Below, one piece after another: positions 43,959-53,991 of a DNA stretch of 64,000 bases. Each line of letters begins with the position of its first letter. The stretch's first letter is position 1. Made by a program: the position numbers and the translations under genes. The stretch spans positions 1 through 64,000 of the forward strand of contig JACJJN010000019.1 of assembly GCA_016899975.1 (NCBI GenBank), written 5' to 3'. This stretch comes from Lacrimispora saccharolytica (GTDB lineage Bacteria > Bacillota > Clostridia > Lachnospirales > Lachnospiraceae). The notes below the pieces were generated by a model. The model worked only from the letters and a program-made list of their open reading frames with translations. It did not search any database and was not told the origin of the DNA.

Positions 43959-45266
43959 ATGAGTGTACAGGTTGAAAATCTGGAAAAGAACATGGCAAAA
44001 CTTACGATTGAAGTTACAGCCGAAGATCTGGAGAAAGCTTTAAATGCAGCATACCAGAGACAGAAAAAGAATATCAGCATCCCGGGCTTCCGTAAAGGCA
44101 AAGTGCCGAGAGCAATGGTAGAAAAAATGTACGGCCCGGCCGTATTCTATGAAGATGCAGTAAACAGCCTGATCCCGCAGGAGTATGCGAAAGCGGCAGA
44201 CGAAAGCGGACTGGATATCGTTTCCCAGCCGGAAATCGATGTTGTACAGATCGAAAAAGGAAAACCGTTTATCTTCACAGCAGAAGTTGCTGTAAAACCG
44301 GAAGTAACCCTGGGCGAGTACAAGGGACTGGAAGTTCCGAAGGCAGATCTGGAAGTTACTGACGAGGAGATCGAGGCAGAACTGAAGAAAGAGCAGGAGA
44401 AGAACGCAAGAACGATCCATGTGGAAGATCGTGCGGCACAGGAAGGCGACAAAGTAACCATCGATTTCGAGGGATTCGTTGACGGCGTTGCTTTCGAAGG
44501 CGGAGCAGGAAAAGATTATCCGCTGACTCTGGGCTCCAAAACCTTCATCCCGGGCTTTGAAGAGCAGCTGGTAGGCGTTGCTCTGGAGCAGCCGGTAGAT
44601 GTAAACGTAACCTTCCCGGAAGATTATCAGGCAGAAGAGCTGAAAGGCAAAGAGGCAGTATTCAAATGTGTGATCCACAAGATCGAAGCAAAAGAACTGC
44701 CGGAGCTGGATGATGATTTCGCGAAAGACGTTTCCGAGTTCGATACTCTGGAAGAGTACAAAAAAGAGATCAAAGACAACATCGAGAAGAGAAAAGCAGA
44801 CGCTGCAAAGACAGAAAAAGAAAACGCAGTGGTAGACAAAGCGATCGAGAACGCGCAGATGGACATTCCGGAGGCGATGGTAAAAACTCAGATCAACCAG
44901 ATGATCGATGACTTTGCAAGAAGAATCCAGTCTCAGGGTCTGACCATGGAGCAGTACATGCAGTTTACAGGATCCACCAGAGAGACCATGCAGGAGCAGA
45001 TGAGACCGCAGGCAATGAAGAGAATTCAGAGCAGACTGGTTCTTGAGAAAGTTGCAGAGGTTGAGAACATTCAGATCTCCGATGAGAAGCTGGATGAGGA
45101 ACTGACCAAGATGGCTGAAATGTACAAGATGGAACTTGATAAGTTCAAAGAGTTGGTAGATGACTATCAGAAAGACCAGATGAAGAAAGATCTGGCTGTA
45201 CAGGAAGCCGTAACTCTGATGGCGGAAAACGCAAAAGAGGTAGAGGCAAAGGCAGAGGAGGAGTAA
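43959..45266 (+). CDS. tig: Trigger factor
   Basis: Ribosome-associated chaperone and peptidyl-prolyl isomerase. The 435-residue product has the three expected domains. The N-terminal ribosome-binding domain carries the signature GFRKGKVPRAMVEKMYG. The FKBP-type domain (about 155-245) has DKVTIDFEGFVDGVAFEGG and GSKTFIPGFEEQLVG. A long helical C-terminal domain completes it. ATG 43959 follows AAGGAGGAAATATTTATC. It leads the protein quality-control cluster tig-clpP-clpX-lon, the usual order in Clostridia. Confidence 0.97.
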   Translation: MSVQVENLEKNMAKLTIEVTAEDLEKALNAAYQRQKKNISIPGFRKGKVPRAMVEKMYGPAVFYEDAVNSLIPQEYAKAADESGLDIVSQPEIDVVQIEKGKPFIFTAEVAVKPEVTLGEYKGLEVPKADLEVTDEEIEAELKKEQEKNARTIHVEDRAAQEGDKVTIDFEGFVDGVAFEGGAGKDYPLTLGSKTFIPGFEEQLVGVALEQPVDVNVTFPEDYQAEELKGKEAVFKCVIHKIEAKELPELDDDFAKDVSEFDTLEEYKKEIKDNIEKRKADAAKTEKENAVVDKAIENAQMDIPEAMVKTQINQMIDDFARRIQSQGLTMEQYMQFTGSTRETMQEQMRPQAMKRIQSRLVLEKVAEVENIQISDEKLDEELTKMAEMYKMELDKFKELVDDYQKDQMKKDLAVQEAVTLMAENAKEVEAKAEEE

Positions 45267-45303
45267 TCCTTCCGGATCAAACCGTAAAGCTCTGAAACAT
45301 TTT

Positions 45304-45342
45304 GTAACCGTTCACGAAGGTCTGCGCGTTTCTGCGCAGACC
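45304..45342. repeat. Palindromic repeat, family 1, internally deleted copy
   Basis: GTAACCGTTCAC (45304-45315) is the left arm of the first family hairpin. It is followed directly by the third hairpin, GGTCTGCGC-GTTTCT-GCGCAGACC (45319-45342). The middle hairpin seen at 4239 and 53696 is absent. It sits just before the clpP ribosome binding site. Confidence 0.75.
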
Positions 45343-45367
45343 GCAACCATAGATAGGAGGCCCTGAA

Positions 45368-45949
45368 ATGAGTTTAGTACCTTATGTCATTGAACAGACC
45401 AGCAGAGGGGAGAGAAGTTATGACATTTATTCCAGGCTGCTGAAAGACCGTATCATTTTCCTCGGGGAAGAGGTCAATGATGTGTCTGCCAACCTGATCG
45501 TTGCACAGCTTCTGTTTCTGGAATCAGAGGATCCGGGAAAGGATATTCATCTGTATATCAACAGTCCGGGTGGTTCTGTTACTGCAGGTATGGCGATTTA
45601 CGACACGATGCAGTATATCAAATGTGACGTTTCCACAATCTGTATGGGAATGGCGGCAAGCATGGGTGCCTTCTTACTGGCCGGAGGTACAAAAGGCAAA
45701 CGCCTTGCACTTCCGAACGCTGAAATCATGATCCATCAGCCGTCCGGCGGCGCGCAGGGACAGGCAACCGAGATTAAGATCGTTGCCGACCATATCCTGA
45801 AGACCAAGAAAAAGCTCAACGAGATCCTGTCCGCCAATACAGGACAGCCTCTGGAGCGCGTCGAGATCGATACGGAGCGCGACAACTATATGTCAGCACA
45901 GGAAGCGGTAGAGTACGGCCTGATCGACCATGTAATTGAGAAACGATAA
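45368..45949 (+). CDS. clpP: ATP-dependent Clp protease proteolytic subunit
   Basis: Serine peptidase that forms the double-ring degradation chamber used with ClpX or other Clp ATPases. At 193 residues it has the standard ClpP length. The catalytic Ser lies in GMAASMGAF, the His in [13 protein letters not shown], and the Asp in the RDNYMSA region near 171. The N-terminal [24 protein letters not shown] is the usual mature start. Translation begins after ATAGGAGGCCCTGAA. It precedes clpX and is separated from it by a weak terminator-like hairpin. Confidence 0.97.
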   Translation: MSLVPYVIEQTSRGERSYDIYSRLLKDRIIFLGEEVNDVSANLIVAQLLFLESEDPGKDIHLYINSPGGSVTAGMAIYDTMQYIKCDVSTICMGMAASMGAFLLAGGTKGKRLALPNAEIMIHQPSGGAQGQATEIKIVADHILKTKKKLNEILSANTGQPLERVEIDTERDNYMSAQEAVEYGLIDHVIEKR

Positions 45950-45972
45950 ATGATAAATCGGTAAACGATAAG

Positions 45973-46023
45973 AAAAGGTGTCCCGAAAGTGTGTGTTCCA
46001 AAGGCTTTTGTGGCACCTTTTTG
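45973..46023 (+). terminator. Weak terminator-like hairpin between clpP and clpX
   Basis: AAAAGGTG (45973-45980) pairs with CACCTTTT (46014-46021), with CCAAAGGCTTTTGTGG-type pairing inside. The short U-run and long loop suggest partial termination, which would lower clpX relative to clpP. Confidence 0.45.
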
Positions 46024-46060
46024 CCAAAAAGGAAAATCTCATTGGAAAGGAAGTAAAAAA

Positions 46061-47359
46061 ATGGCAATAAAAGGGAATGATATGAGAATCCGTTGTTCCT
46101 TTTGCGGTAAGACAGAAGATCAGGTGCATAAACTGATCGCGGGTCCGGATGGAGCGTATATCTGCGACGAATGTGTGGAAATCTGCTCTGAGATCATCCA
46201 GGAGGAGATGGAAGAAGAATACGCACAGGTGGATTCCGATGAGATCAATCTGATGAAGCCAAAAGAAATCAAGGCATTTTTGGATGAATACGTCATCGGC
46301 CAGGATGAGGCGAAAAAAGCGCTTTCCGTGGCTGTTTACAATCATTATAAACGTGTGCTCTCCGGAGACACCTCCGATGTGGAGCTGCAGAAGAGCAATA
46401 TTCTGATGCTGGGGCCGACCGGCTGCGGCAAGACGATGCTTGCGCAGACCCTGGCAAGGCTTTTGAACGTACCGTTTGCCATTGCAGACGCGACGGCGCT
46501 GACAGAAGCCGGTTATGTCGGTGAAGATGTGGAAAATATTCTGCTGAAGCTGATCCAGGCAGCAGATTACGATATGGAACGTGCACAGCACGGAATTATC
46601 TATATAGATGAGATCGATAAGATCACAAGAAAATCAGAAAACGCGTCCATCACCCGTGATGTATCGGGAGAAGGCGTACAGCAGGCGCTTCTGAAAATCC
46701 TGGAAGGAACCGTTGCATCCGTTCCGCCTCAGGGAGGAAGAAAACATCCGCATCAGGAGTTCCTGCAGATTGATACCACCAATATTCTGTTTATCTGCGG
46801 CGGTGCGTTTGAAGGTCTGGAGAAGATCATCGAGGCACGCCAGGATGCAAAATCCATCGGATTCAATGCACAGATCCGTGAGAAGAATGAACAGAATGTG
46901 GGCAAACTGCTCAAGGATGTCATGCCGCAGGATTTTGTGAAGTTCGGTATGATCCCTGAGTTTATCGGCCGTGTTCCGGTGGTTGTGACCCTGAATGCGC
47001 TGGATGAGGAATCCCTGATCCAGATCCTGAAAGAGCCGAAAAATTCTCTGGTGAAACAGTATCAGAAGCTGTTCGAGCTGGACGGCGTGAAACTGGAGTT
47101 TGATGATGAGGCTCTGAAGGCGATTGCCGAGAAATCTCTGGAGAGAAAGACAGGCGCCCGCGGTCTGCGTGCGATCATGGAATCCACGATGATGGATGTC
47201 ATGTTTGACGCGCCGTCGGACAATACGATTCAGGAATGCCGCATTACCAGAGAGGCTGTGGAGAAAAAAGCGCAACCGGTACTGGTACACGGAGAGCCTG
47301 CGCCCCTGCCGAGACGTTCCACGAAACGCCGCACAGGAGGAAGGCCTGAGACTGCCTGA
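46061..47359 (+). CDS. clpX: ATP-dependent Clp protease ATP-binding subunit ClpX
   Basis: AAA+ unfoldase that feeds substrates to ClpP. The 432-residue protein has the N-terminal zinc-binding domain ([14 protein letters not shown] with the second pair in CDECVEIC), Walker [17 protein letters not shown], Walker [12 protein letters not shown], the pore loop GYVGEDVE, and sensor 2 in [15 protein letters not shown] 46061 follows GGAAAGGAAGTAAAAAA. It is complete and flanked by clpP and lon, as is common in Clostridia. Confidence 0.97.
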   Translation: MAIKGNDMRIRCSFCGKTEDQVHKLIAGPDGAYICDECVEICSEIIQEEMEEEYAQVDSDEINLMKPKEIKAFLDEYVIGQDEAKKALSVAVYNHYKRVLSGDTSDVELQKSNILMLGPTGCGKTMLAQTLARLLNVPFAIADATALTEAGYVGEDVENILLKLIQAADYDMERAQHGIIYIDEIDKITRKSENASITRDVSGEGVQQALLKILEGTVASVPPQGGRKHPHQEFLQIDTTNILFICGGAFEGLEKIIEARQDAKSIGFNAQIREKNEQNVGKLLKDVMPQDFVKFGMIPEFIGRVPVVVTLNALDEESLIQILKEPKNSLVKQYQKLFELDGVKLEFDDEALKAIAEKSLERKTGARGLRAIMESTMMDVMFDAPSDNTIQECRITREAVEKKAQPVLVHGEPAPLPRRSTKRRTGGRPETA

Positions 47360-47385
47360 ACCGAAGAAAAAGAAGTACAGACATA

Positions 47386-47411
47386 GTAACCGTTCCGTTG
47401 CTGAACGGTTA
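47386..47411. repeat. Palindromic repeat, family 1, single hairpin
   Basis: GTAACCGTTC (47386-47395) pairs with GAACGGTTAT around CGTTGCT. Only the first hairpin of the family is present, 10 bases before the lon ribosome binding site. Confidence 0.7.
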
Positions 47412-47436
47412 TCGGACATACATCAGGAGGAAAAAC

Positions 47437-49764
47437 ATGAGTGAATTGATCAGAATTCTGCCGGCGATCGCCCTTCGCGGGACCACGATTCTGCCAGATA
47501 TGATCGTACACTTTGATATCAGCAGGAGTCGTTCGATAAAAGCTGTGGAAGAGGCGATGCTGCATGACCAGAAAGTATTTCTTGTGACTCAGAAAGACCC
47601 GGATACGGAAGTACCGGGTCTGCTTGACGTGTATAAGATAGGAACTGTTGCCACGGTCAAACAGGTGGTGAAGCTTCCGAAAGGCGTGCTCCGCATCCTT
47701 GTGGAAGGAGAAAAGCGTGCGGAACTGCTGGGTTTTGAACCGAACGACGAGTGGCTGGAGGCTGAGATCGAAGGATTTGATCATCTGGAGGAAAAGCCGC
47801 TGACAGAGAACGAGCAGGAGGCTATGAGCCGGAATCTGAAGGAACTCTTTACGATCTACTGCCGTTCCGGACAGAAGATCAGCCAGGAACTTGCCGTACA
47901 GATCATGGAGAATGAGAGCCTGGAGCGTCTGGTGGACCAGATTGCCATCAATCTTCCCATTGATTATGAACAGCGGCAGAAGCTGCTGGAGGCAGTGGCG
48001 CTCACCGAGCGGTACGAACTGCTCTGCACGATCCTTGCCAATGAAGTGGAGATCATGGAGATTCGCCTGGAACTGCAGAGCAGGATCAAAGAGCGGATCG
48101 ACAAGAACCAGAAGGAATATATTTTAAGAGAACAGCTCAGACTGATCAGGGAAGAGCTTGGAGAGGACAACGTTCAGTCGGAGATCGAGGGCTACAGGAA
48201 AGCGGCTGCTGCACTGAAGGCATCCAAAGAAGTGAAGGAAAAGATCAATGAGGAAATCCGCCGCTTTGAAAATGTGGGAGGAAATCCATCGGAAGGAGCG
48301 GTAATCCGCGGATATATCGAGACGCTGCTTGGCCTTCCGTGGGACAAGACTTCAAGAGACAATCAGAATCTTGCGAAAGCGCGGGAGATCCTGGAGGCGG
48401 ATCATTACGGTCTGACGAAAGTAAAAGAAAGGATCCTGGAATATCTGGCTGTACGTACGCTGACGAAAAAAGGCGACAGCCCGATCCTTTGCCTGGTCGG
48501 CCCTCCGGGAACCGGAAAAACATCCATCGCCCGCTCTGTGGCGAAAGCCTTGAACAAAAAATACGTCCGCATTTCTCTGGGAGGCGTGCGGGATGAAGCG
48601 GAGATCCGCGGTCATAGAAGAACCTATGTGGGAGCGATGCCGGGACGGATCGTTCAGAGTCTGCACCAGGCGGGAGTAAAAAATCCTCTGATGCTTCTGG
48701 ATGAGATCGATAAGGTCAGCTCCGATTACAAAGGGGACACCGCGTCTGCGCTTCTGGAGGTTCTGGATTCCGAGCAAAACAACAAATTTACCGACCACTA
48801 CGTGGAGATTCCGGTGGATCTGTCGGAAGTGCTGTTTATCGCAACCGCCAACGATGTACAGACGATCCCGCGGCCTTTGCTGGACCGTATGGAACTGATC
48901 GAGATCACCAGCTATACGGAGAATGAAAAACAGCATATCGGCCGTGAACATCTGATCCCGAAACAGATGAAAAACAACGGAATCAAGGAATCACAGCTGA
49001 CGATCACCGACGAAGCTCTGGAAGAGATCATCAGCGGATACACCAAAGAAGCCGGCGTCCGTTCCCTGGAGCGCCAGATCGGACGCATCTGCCGCAGGAC
49101 GGCACGGAAGCTTCTGGAAGAGAAACAGGACCATGTGGAAGTGACAAAGGATAATCTGGAAGAATTTCTGGACCGCCGCCGCTTCGATTATGTGAAGAAA
49201 AACGATAAGCCGGAGGTTGGAATTGTCCGCGGCCTGGCATGGACTTCTGTGGGAGGAGATACCCTCCAGATTGAAGTCAATGTGATGCCGGGAACAGGAG
49301 ATTTTATGCTGACCGGTCAGCTCGGAGATGTGATGAAAGAATCTGCCCAGGCGGGAATCAGTTATATCCGCTCCATTGCCGGGGAATATCAGATTGAAGA
49401 GAACTTTTTTGAGAAACACGATATACATATCCATATACCGGAGGGCGCCGTTCCGAAGGACGGTCCGTCTGCGGGAATCACGATGGCGACCGCGATGATC
49501 TCAGCAATCCTCAATGTGCCGGTGCGGGCAGATCTGGCAATGACCGGGGAGATTACTCTGCGCGGCAGGGTACTGCCCATCGGAGGTCTGAAAGAAAAAC
49601 TGCTGGCTGCGAAAAAGGCGGGGATCACGACGGTTCTGGTGCCGGAAAAAAACCGGCTGGATGTGGATGAAATGGATCATGAGATTACAGACGGACTTAC
49701 CATCTGTTTCGTGAACAACATGAAAGAGGTTCTTGACCGGGCGCTTCTGAAGGAAGAAGAGTGA
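47437..49764 (+). CDS. lon: ATP-dependent protease Lon
   Basis: Cytoplasmic serine protease and AAA+ ATPase that removes damaged and regulatory proteins. The 775-residue product has the N-terminal LAN substrate domain (ILPAIALRGTTILPDMIVHFD), a coiled linker, Walker A VGPPGTGKTSIARSVA, Walker B PLMLLDEIDK, and the protease domain with the catalytic serine S678 in PKDGPSAGIT plus the lysine in GGLKEKLLAAKKAG. ATG 47437 follows ATCAGGAGGAAAAAC. A family 1 hairpin lies immediately upstream. ysxC follows after 16 bases, as in Bacillus. Confidence 0.97.
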   Translation: MSELIRILPAIALRGTTILPDMIVHFDISRSRSIKAVEEAMLHDQKVFLVTQKDPDTEVPGLLDVYKIGTVATVKQVVKLPKGVLRILVEGEKRAELLGFEPNDEWLEAEIEGFDHLEEKPLTENEQEAMSRNLKELFTIYCRSGQKISQELAVQIMENESLERLVDQIAINLPIDYEQRQKLLEAVALTERYELLCTILANEVEIMEIRLELQSRIKERIDKNQKEYILREQLRLIREELGEDNVQSEIEGYRKAAAALKASKEVKEKINEEIRRFENVGGNPSEGAVIRGYIETLLGLPWDKTSRDNQNLAKAREILEADHYGLTKVKERILEYLAVRTLTKKGDSPILCLVGPPGTGKTSIARSVAKALNKKYVRISLGGVRDEAEIRGHRRTYVGAMPGRIVQSLHQAGVKNPLMLLDEIDKVSSDYKGDTASALLEVLDSEQNNKFTDHYVEIPVDLSEVLFIATANDVQTIPRPLLDRMELIEITSYTENEKQHIGREHLIPKQMKNNGIKESQLTITDEALEEIISGYTKEAGVRSLERQIGRICRRTARKLLEEKQDHVEVTKDNLEEFLDRRRFDYVKKNDKPEVGIVRGLAWTSVGGDTLQIEVNVMPGTGDFMLTGQLGDVMKESAQAGISYIRSIAGEYQIEENFFEKHDIHIHIPEGAVPKDGPSAGITMATAMISAILNVPVRADLAMTGEITLRGRVLPIGGLKEKLLAAKKAGITTVLVPEKNRLDVDEMDHEITDGLTICFVNNMKEVLDRALLKEEE

Positions 49765-49780
49765 ACAGGGGTAAAAAAAT

Positions 49781-50395
49781 ATGGTATTAAGAAAGGTAGA
49801 ACTGCAGTATGTCTGCGGAATCACCAGCAAACTGCCGGATACCGGCCAGCCGGAAGTGGCCTTTGCGGGAAAATCGAATGTGGGGAAATCCTCCCTGATC
49901 AATGCGCTGATGAACCGTAAGGCGCTGGCACGCACCAGCGCCCAGCCTGGCAAGACGCAGACGATCAATTACTATCATATCAACGACGATCTGTATCTGG
50001 TGGATCTTCCCGGGTACGGTTACGCGAAGGTTTCTGAGGAGATCAAGGCGAAATGGGGAAAGATGATTGAGAATTATCTCCATACCTCCCCAACCCTTCG
50101 GGCAGTCTTTCTGCTGATCGATATCCGCCATGCGCCGTCCGCCAACGATGTGGTCATGTATGACTGGGTAATCCGCAATGGATTTCAGCCGATCATCATT
50201 GCCACAAAGCTGGACAAGATCAAGCGGAGCCAGGTGGCGAAGCAGGTGAAGCTTCTGAAGACAACCCTGAACGTGGTACCCGGCACACCGGTGATCCCGT
50301 TTTCCGCACAGACGAAGCAGGGACGGGAAGAAATCTGGAAACTGATCGAACAATTTATCTCTATGCCGGCGGAAGAAACGCCGGAACAGGAGTAA
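49781..50395 (+). CDS. ysxC: Ribosome biogenesis GTP-binding protein YsxC/EngB
   Basis: Essential GTPase that helps assemble the 50S subunit. The 204-residue product shows G1 [16 protein letters not shown]2 around [14 protein letters not shown]3 [12 protein letters not shown]4 TKLDKI and G5 FSAQTKQG. It follows lon directly, a gene pair conserved in Firmicutes. The ECF transporter genes start four bases after its stop, so the stretch from lon to truA is probably read as one or two overlapping transcripts. Confidence 0.96.
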   Translation: MVLRKVELQYVCGITSKLPDTGQPEVAFAGKSNVGKSSLINALMNRKALARTSAQPGKTQTINYYHINDDLYLVDLPGYGYAKVSEEIKAKWGKMIENYLHTSPTLRAVFLLIDIRHAPSANDVVMYDWVIRNGFQPIIIATKLDKIKRSQVAKQVKLLKTTLNVVPGTPVIPFSAQTKQGREEIWKLIEQFISMPAEETPEQE

Positions 50396-50399
50396 GGAT

Positions 50400-51245
50400 A
50401 TGGGAATTATAAGAGCTGCAAAGCTGGGCTTTGATTATTTCAGATATGAAGAGGAAGGCGCGGAGCCGGAGGCGACCAGGGCGATCGATGATGTGAACCT
50501 GGACATCCAGGCAGGGCAGTTTATCGCGGTGCTCGGACATAACGGCAGCGGAAAATCCACACTGGCAAAACATATCAACGGTCTGCTGGTGCCGACGGAA
50601 GGAACGCTGTGGGTGGATAACATGGATACTTCCGAGGAAGAAGACATCTGGAAGATCCGCCAGAAAGCCGGGATGGTCTTCCAGAATCCGGACAACCAGA
50701 TCATCGGAAGCGTCGTGGAGGAGGATGTCGGATTCGGTCCGGAGAACATCGGAATCCCGACAGAGGAAATCTGGAAGCGGGTGGACGAAAGCCTTCAGGC
50801 GACGGGAATGGTAGCCTACCGCCACCACTCGCCCAATAAACTGTCCGGCGGACAGAAGCAGAGGGTCGCGATCGCCGGAGTGATGGCGATGCGCCCGGAA
50901 TGTATCGTACTGGACGAACCGACGGCGATGCTGGATCCCAACGGCAGAAAAGAAGTTCTGAAAGCTGTCCGGGAACTGAACGAAAAAGAAGGAGTCACGG
51001 TCATTCTGATCACTCATTATATGGAAGAGGTGGTCTTTGCGGATCACGTCTTTGTGATGGATCAGGGACGCGTGGTGATGCAGGGAACTCCAAGAGAAGT
51101 ATTTTCCCGCGTGGAAGAATTAAAGGCGCTTCGGCTGGATGTGCCGCAGGTGACGCTTCTCGCCCATGAGCTGAAGCAGGCGGGCGTGGAGATTCCGGAC
51201 GGGATATTGACGATAGAGGAATTGGTGGACGCATTATGTCAGTAG
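50400..51245 (+). CDS. ecfA1: Energy-coupling factor transporter ATPase EcfA1
   Basis: One of two ABC ATPases of the general group II ECF module that powers several vitamin-specific S components. The 281-residue product has Walker [15 protein letters not shown]-loop VFQNPDNQI, signature KLSGGQKQR, Walker [14 protein letters not shown] and H-loop ITHYMEE. It overlaps ecfA2 by ten bases. The S components are usually encoded elsewhere, and none is seen here. Confidence 0.96.
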   Translation: MGIIRAAKLGFDYFRYEEEGAEPEATRAIDDVNLDIQAGQFIAVLGHNGSGKSTLAKHINGLLVPTEGTLWVDNMDTSEEEDIWKIRQKAGMVFQNPDNQIIGSVVEEDVGFGPENIGIPTEEIWKRVDESLQATGMVAYRHHSPNKLSGGQKQRVAIAGVMAMRPECIVLDEPTAMLDPNGRKEVLKAVRELNEKEGVTVILITHYMEEVVFADHVFVMDQGRVVMQGTPREVFSRVEELKALRLDVPQVTLLAHELKQAGVEIPDGILTIEELVDALCQ

Positions 51246-52093
51246 AATTAAAAGATGTGACTTATACCTACAGCCCGGGAACCGCTTATGAGATGCATGC
51301 CCTGGAACATGTGTCGATGGAAATCCAGGACGGTCAGTTTGTCGGAGTGATCGGTCATACCGGCAGCGGAAAGTCCACGCTGGTACAGCATTTCAACGGG
51401 CTGATCCGGCCGACCTCGGGACACGTTTATTACAACGGGGAGGATATCTGGCAGGAAGGCTACAACCTCCGGGAACTGCGCAGTCATGTGGGATTGGTGT
51501 TTCAGTATCCGGAACATCAGCTGTTTGAGACAGACGTTCTTACCGACGTCTGTTTCGGACCAAAGAATCAGGGACTTTCTCCGGAAGAATGTAAGGAGCG
51601 CGCGAAAGAGGCTCTGCAGCATGTAGGGCTGGATGAAAGCTATTATGAAAAATCTCCTTTTGAGCTGTCCGGAGGACAGAAACGCAGGGTGGCGATCGCG
51701 GGAGTCCTGGCGATGAATCCTTCCTTTCTGATTCTGGATGAGCCGACGGCTGGTCTGGACCCGAAGGGCAGAGATGAGATTCTGGATCAGCTGGCGCTGC
51801 TGCATGAAACCAGAGGGATCTCCATTATGCTGGTTTCCCACAGTATGGAAGATATCGCCAGATATGTGGAGCGGATCATCGTGATGAACAAAGGCCATGT
51901 GGCGTTCGACGATACGCCGAAAGAGGTATTCTCCCACTATAAAGAACTGGAAGAGATGGGACTTGCTGCGCCGCAGATGACCTACATTATGCATGCGCTG
52001 AAGGAAAGAGGAATGGATGTGGACGTCACGGCAACCACCGTGGAGGAAGCAAGAGATTCCATTCTGAAAGCGTTGAAAAAGAGAAAGGCATAA
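51236..52093 (+). CDS. ecfA2: Energy-coupling factor transporter ATPase EcfA2
   Basis: Second ATPase of the general ECF module. The 285-residue product has Walker [18 protein letters not shown]-loop [11 protein letters not shown] (the YPEHQLFE form is typical of EcfA2), signature LSGGQKRR, Walker [14 protein letters not shown] and H-loop VSHSMED. It pairs with EcfA1 to make the heterodimer that couples to EcfT. It starts inside ecfA1 and is followed by ecfT after six bases. Confidence 0.96.
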   Translation: MSVELKDVTYTYSPGTAYEMHALEHVSMEIQDGQFVGVIGHTGSGKSTLVQHFNGLIRPTSGHVYYNGEDIWQEGYNLRELRSHVGLVFQYPEHQLFETDVLTDVCFGPKNQGLSPEECKERAKEALQHVGLDESYYEKSPFELSGGQKRRVAIAGVLAMNPSFLILDEPTAGLDPKGRDEILDQLALLHETRGISIMLVSHSMEDIARYVERIIVMNKGHVAFDDTPKEVFSHYKELEEMGLAAPQMTYIMHALKERGMDVDVTATTVEEARDSILKALKKRKA

Positions 52094-52099
52094 AGAACC

Positions 52100-52900
52100 A
52101 TGTTACGAGATATCACAATAGGACAGTACTATCCGGCGGATTCCGTTCTTCACCGTATGGATCCGAGGGTAAAATTTATAGGGACGCTGGCGTATATCAT
52201 CTCTCTGTTTCTGTTTCATAGCTGGGGATATGTGCTGGGAACCGTGTTTCTGATCAGTATGATCGTACTCTCCAAAGTCCCCTTCAAATTTATGGTCAGA
52301 GGTCTGAAATCCATCGTGGTTCTTCTGATGATCACGCTGGTGTTCAATATTCTGTTTACGCCGGGTGAAGCGGTCGTGACGATCTGGAAGATCCATATCA
52401 CCAAGGAAGGACTGATCCTGGCGGCGCGTATGGGAATCCGTCTGATCTTTCTGATCATCGGAGCTTCTATCATGACGTTGACCACCACACCGAATCAGCT
52501 GACAGACGGACTGGAAAGCCTGCTGGGGCCGTTGAAGAAGATCCATGTGCCGGTACACGAAGTGGCAATGATGATGTCCATTGCGCTCCGGTTTATCCCC
52601 ATCCTTCTGGAGGAGACGGACAAGATCATGAAGGCGCAGATGGCGAGGGGAGCAGATTTTGAGAGTGGAAACCTGATCCAGAAAGTGAAAAATATGATAC
52701 CGCTGCTGGTGCCGCTGTTCATTTCCGCTTTCCGCCGTGCCAACGACCTGGCGCTGGCAATGGAAGCCCGCTGCTATCACGGCGGCGATGGACGGACACA
52801 GATGAAACCGCTCCGTTATCAGAAGAGAGATTATGCGGCATATGCCGTTCTGGCGGTGTATTTTGGAATCAGCATCCTGTGTGCGGTATTCGGCTTTTGA
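52100..52900 (+). CDS. ecfT: Energy-coupling factor transporter transmembrane protein EcfT
   Basis: Transmembrane coupling component that joins EcfA1A2 to exchangeable vitamin-binding S components. The 266-residue product has about five helices and the two cytoplasmic coupling-helix motifs with the conserved Ala-Arg-Gly: MARGADFESG and MEARCYHGGDGRT. It follows ecfA2 and precedes truA, an arrangement conserved across Firmicutes. Confidence 0.95.
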   Translation: MLRDITIGQYYPADSVLHRMDPRVKFIGTLAYIISLFLFHSWGYVLGTVFLISMIVLSKVPFKFMVRGLKSIVVLLMITLVFNILFTPGEAVVTIWKIHITKEGLILAARMGIRLIFLIIGASIMTLTTTPNQLTDGLESLLGPLKKIHVPVHEVAMMMSIALRFIPILLEETDKIMKAQMARGADFESGNLIQKVKNMIPLLVPLFISAFRRANDLALAMEARCYHGGDGRTQMKPLRYQKRDYAAYAVLAVYFGISILCAVFGF

Positions 52901-52940
52901 TGCACGAAAAGCCATGGAAACAGTCGGAAAAGGAAAAAGA

Positions 52941-53690
52941 ATGAGACGTATAAAACTGATCGTTGCATACGATGGAACCAATTACTGCGGCTGGCAGGTA
53001 CAGCCCAACGGGCTTTCCGTGCAGGAAGTGCTGAACCGTGCCCTGAGCGACCTGTTCGGCGTACCGGTCACTACAATCGGAGCGAGCCGTACAGACGCGG
53101 GCGTGCATGCCCTGGGAAATGTGGCGGTTTTTGACACGGAAGCGCGGATGCCGGCGGAGCGGGTAGCTTTCGCTCTGAACACCCGTCTTCCGGAAGATAT
53201 CCGGATCCAGGGGTCTGAAGAAGTGCCGCCGGAGTTTCATCCCAGATTTACCCAGACCATAAAGACTTATGAATACCGGATCCTGAACCGGACATTTGCA
53301 GACCCGTGCCGCCGGCTCAATTCTACTTTCTGGTATGGAAAGCTGGATACGGATGCGATGCAGAAAGCAGCGGCATATTTGGAAGGAACTCATGATTTCA
53401 AAAGTCTTGCCACCGCGAATCCTGCGGTCACGGATACCGTCCGCACCATCTATAAAACCCGCTTGTGGAAAGAAGAGGATATGATCCACTTCCAGATTAC
53501 CGGAAACGGGTTTCTTTACAACATGGTTCGGATCATCGTCGGAACTCTGATGGAGATCGGCAAAGGAACCTGGCCTCCGGAACAGATGCAGACGATCCTG
53601 GAGGCAAAAGACCGGTCCCAGGCAGGTCCTACCGCACGCCCGGAGGGACTGACACTCCTTAAAATCGAATACCCTGAGTGGGAAAGATGA
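52941..53690 (+). CDS. truA: tRNA pseudouridine(38-40) synthase TruA
   Basis: Converts uridines 38-40 of the anticodon stem to pseudouridine. The 249-residue product shows the N-terminal VAYDGTNYCGWQVQPNG, the catalytic aspartate D52 in GASRTDAGVHALG, and the C-terminal HFQITGNGFLYNMVRIIVGTL. ATG 52941 follows AGGAAAAAGA. It ends the ECF transcript; a family 1 repeat and a strong promoter separate it from rplM. Confidence 0.96.
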   Translation: MRRIKLIVAYDGTNYCGWQVQPNGLSVQEVLNRALSDLFGVPVTTIGASRTDAGVHALGNVAVFDTEARMPAERVAFALNTRLPEDIRIQGSEEVPPEFHPRFTQTIKTYEYRILNRTFADPCRRLNSTFWYGKLDTDAMQKAAAYLEGTHDFKSLATANPAVTDTVRTIYKTRLWKEEDMIHFQITGNGFLYNMVRIIVGTLMEIGKGTWPPEQMQTILEAKDRSQAGPTARPEGLTLLKIEYPEWER

Positions 53691-53695
53691 AATTT

Positions 53696-53823
53696 GTAAC
53701 CGTTCAGCTAGCTGAACGGTTACGGCATCCGCCCATGAAAAATCGCTTCGCGATGGCGCGGATGCCCACAGGCACTACGTTTTCATACGGTCTGCGCAGT
53801 AAATGCGCAGACCTGGTTGAATA
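53696..53823. repeat. Composite palindromic repeat, family 1, copy B
   Basis: Three hairpins. GTAACCGTTCAGCT / AGCTGAACGGTTAC (53696-53723) is a perfect 28-base palindrome. GGCATCCGC / GCGGATGCC (53724-53732 with 53758-53766) carries an inner ATCGC-TTC-GCGAT hairpin. GGTCTGCGCA / TGCGCAGACC lies at 53789-53813. A degenerate terminal arm, CTGGTTGAATAC, follows. The order and inner loops match copy A at 4239-4372. Confidence 0.85.
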
Positions 53824-53857
53824 CTTACTGAAATTTGACAAAATGCGGAAAAAACAG

Positions 53858-53886
53858 TTGACATTGATAATTCTGTATAATATAAT
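53858..53886 (+). promoter_or_regulatory. Consensus promoter of the rplM-rpsI operon
   Basis: TTGACA (53858-53863), exactly 17 bases, TATAAT (53881-53886). A fully consensus sigma-A promoter, as expected for ribosomal protein genes. Confidence 0.9.
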
Positions 53887-53911
53887 ATCTCAATGTGACA
53901 TAGTATGAAAA

Positions 53912-53946
53912 CGCCGAGACCATTAGCCCCGGTGAGGCGGTTTTTC
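53912..53946 (+). ncRNA. L13 leader (ribosomal protein autoregulation element)
   Basis: Just after the promoter, CGCC-GAG-ACC (from 53912) can pair with GGT-GA-GGCG (to 53939), followed by TTTTTCT. The position between promoter and rplM, the small size and the terminator-like end fit the L13 leader of Firmicutes, through which L13 limits its own synthesis. Assigned by position and structure only. Confidence 0.6.
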
Positions 53947-53991
53947 TAATATATGCAACAAATAAGTGAAAATTAACAGGAGGTTATATCC

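Noticed and set aside
53678-53908. 76-codon frame after truA
   Set aside because: It runs through repeat copy B and the rplM promoter, so it is not a gene.
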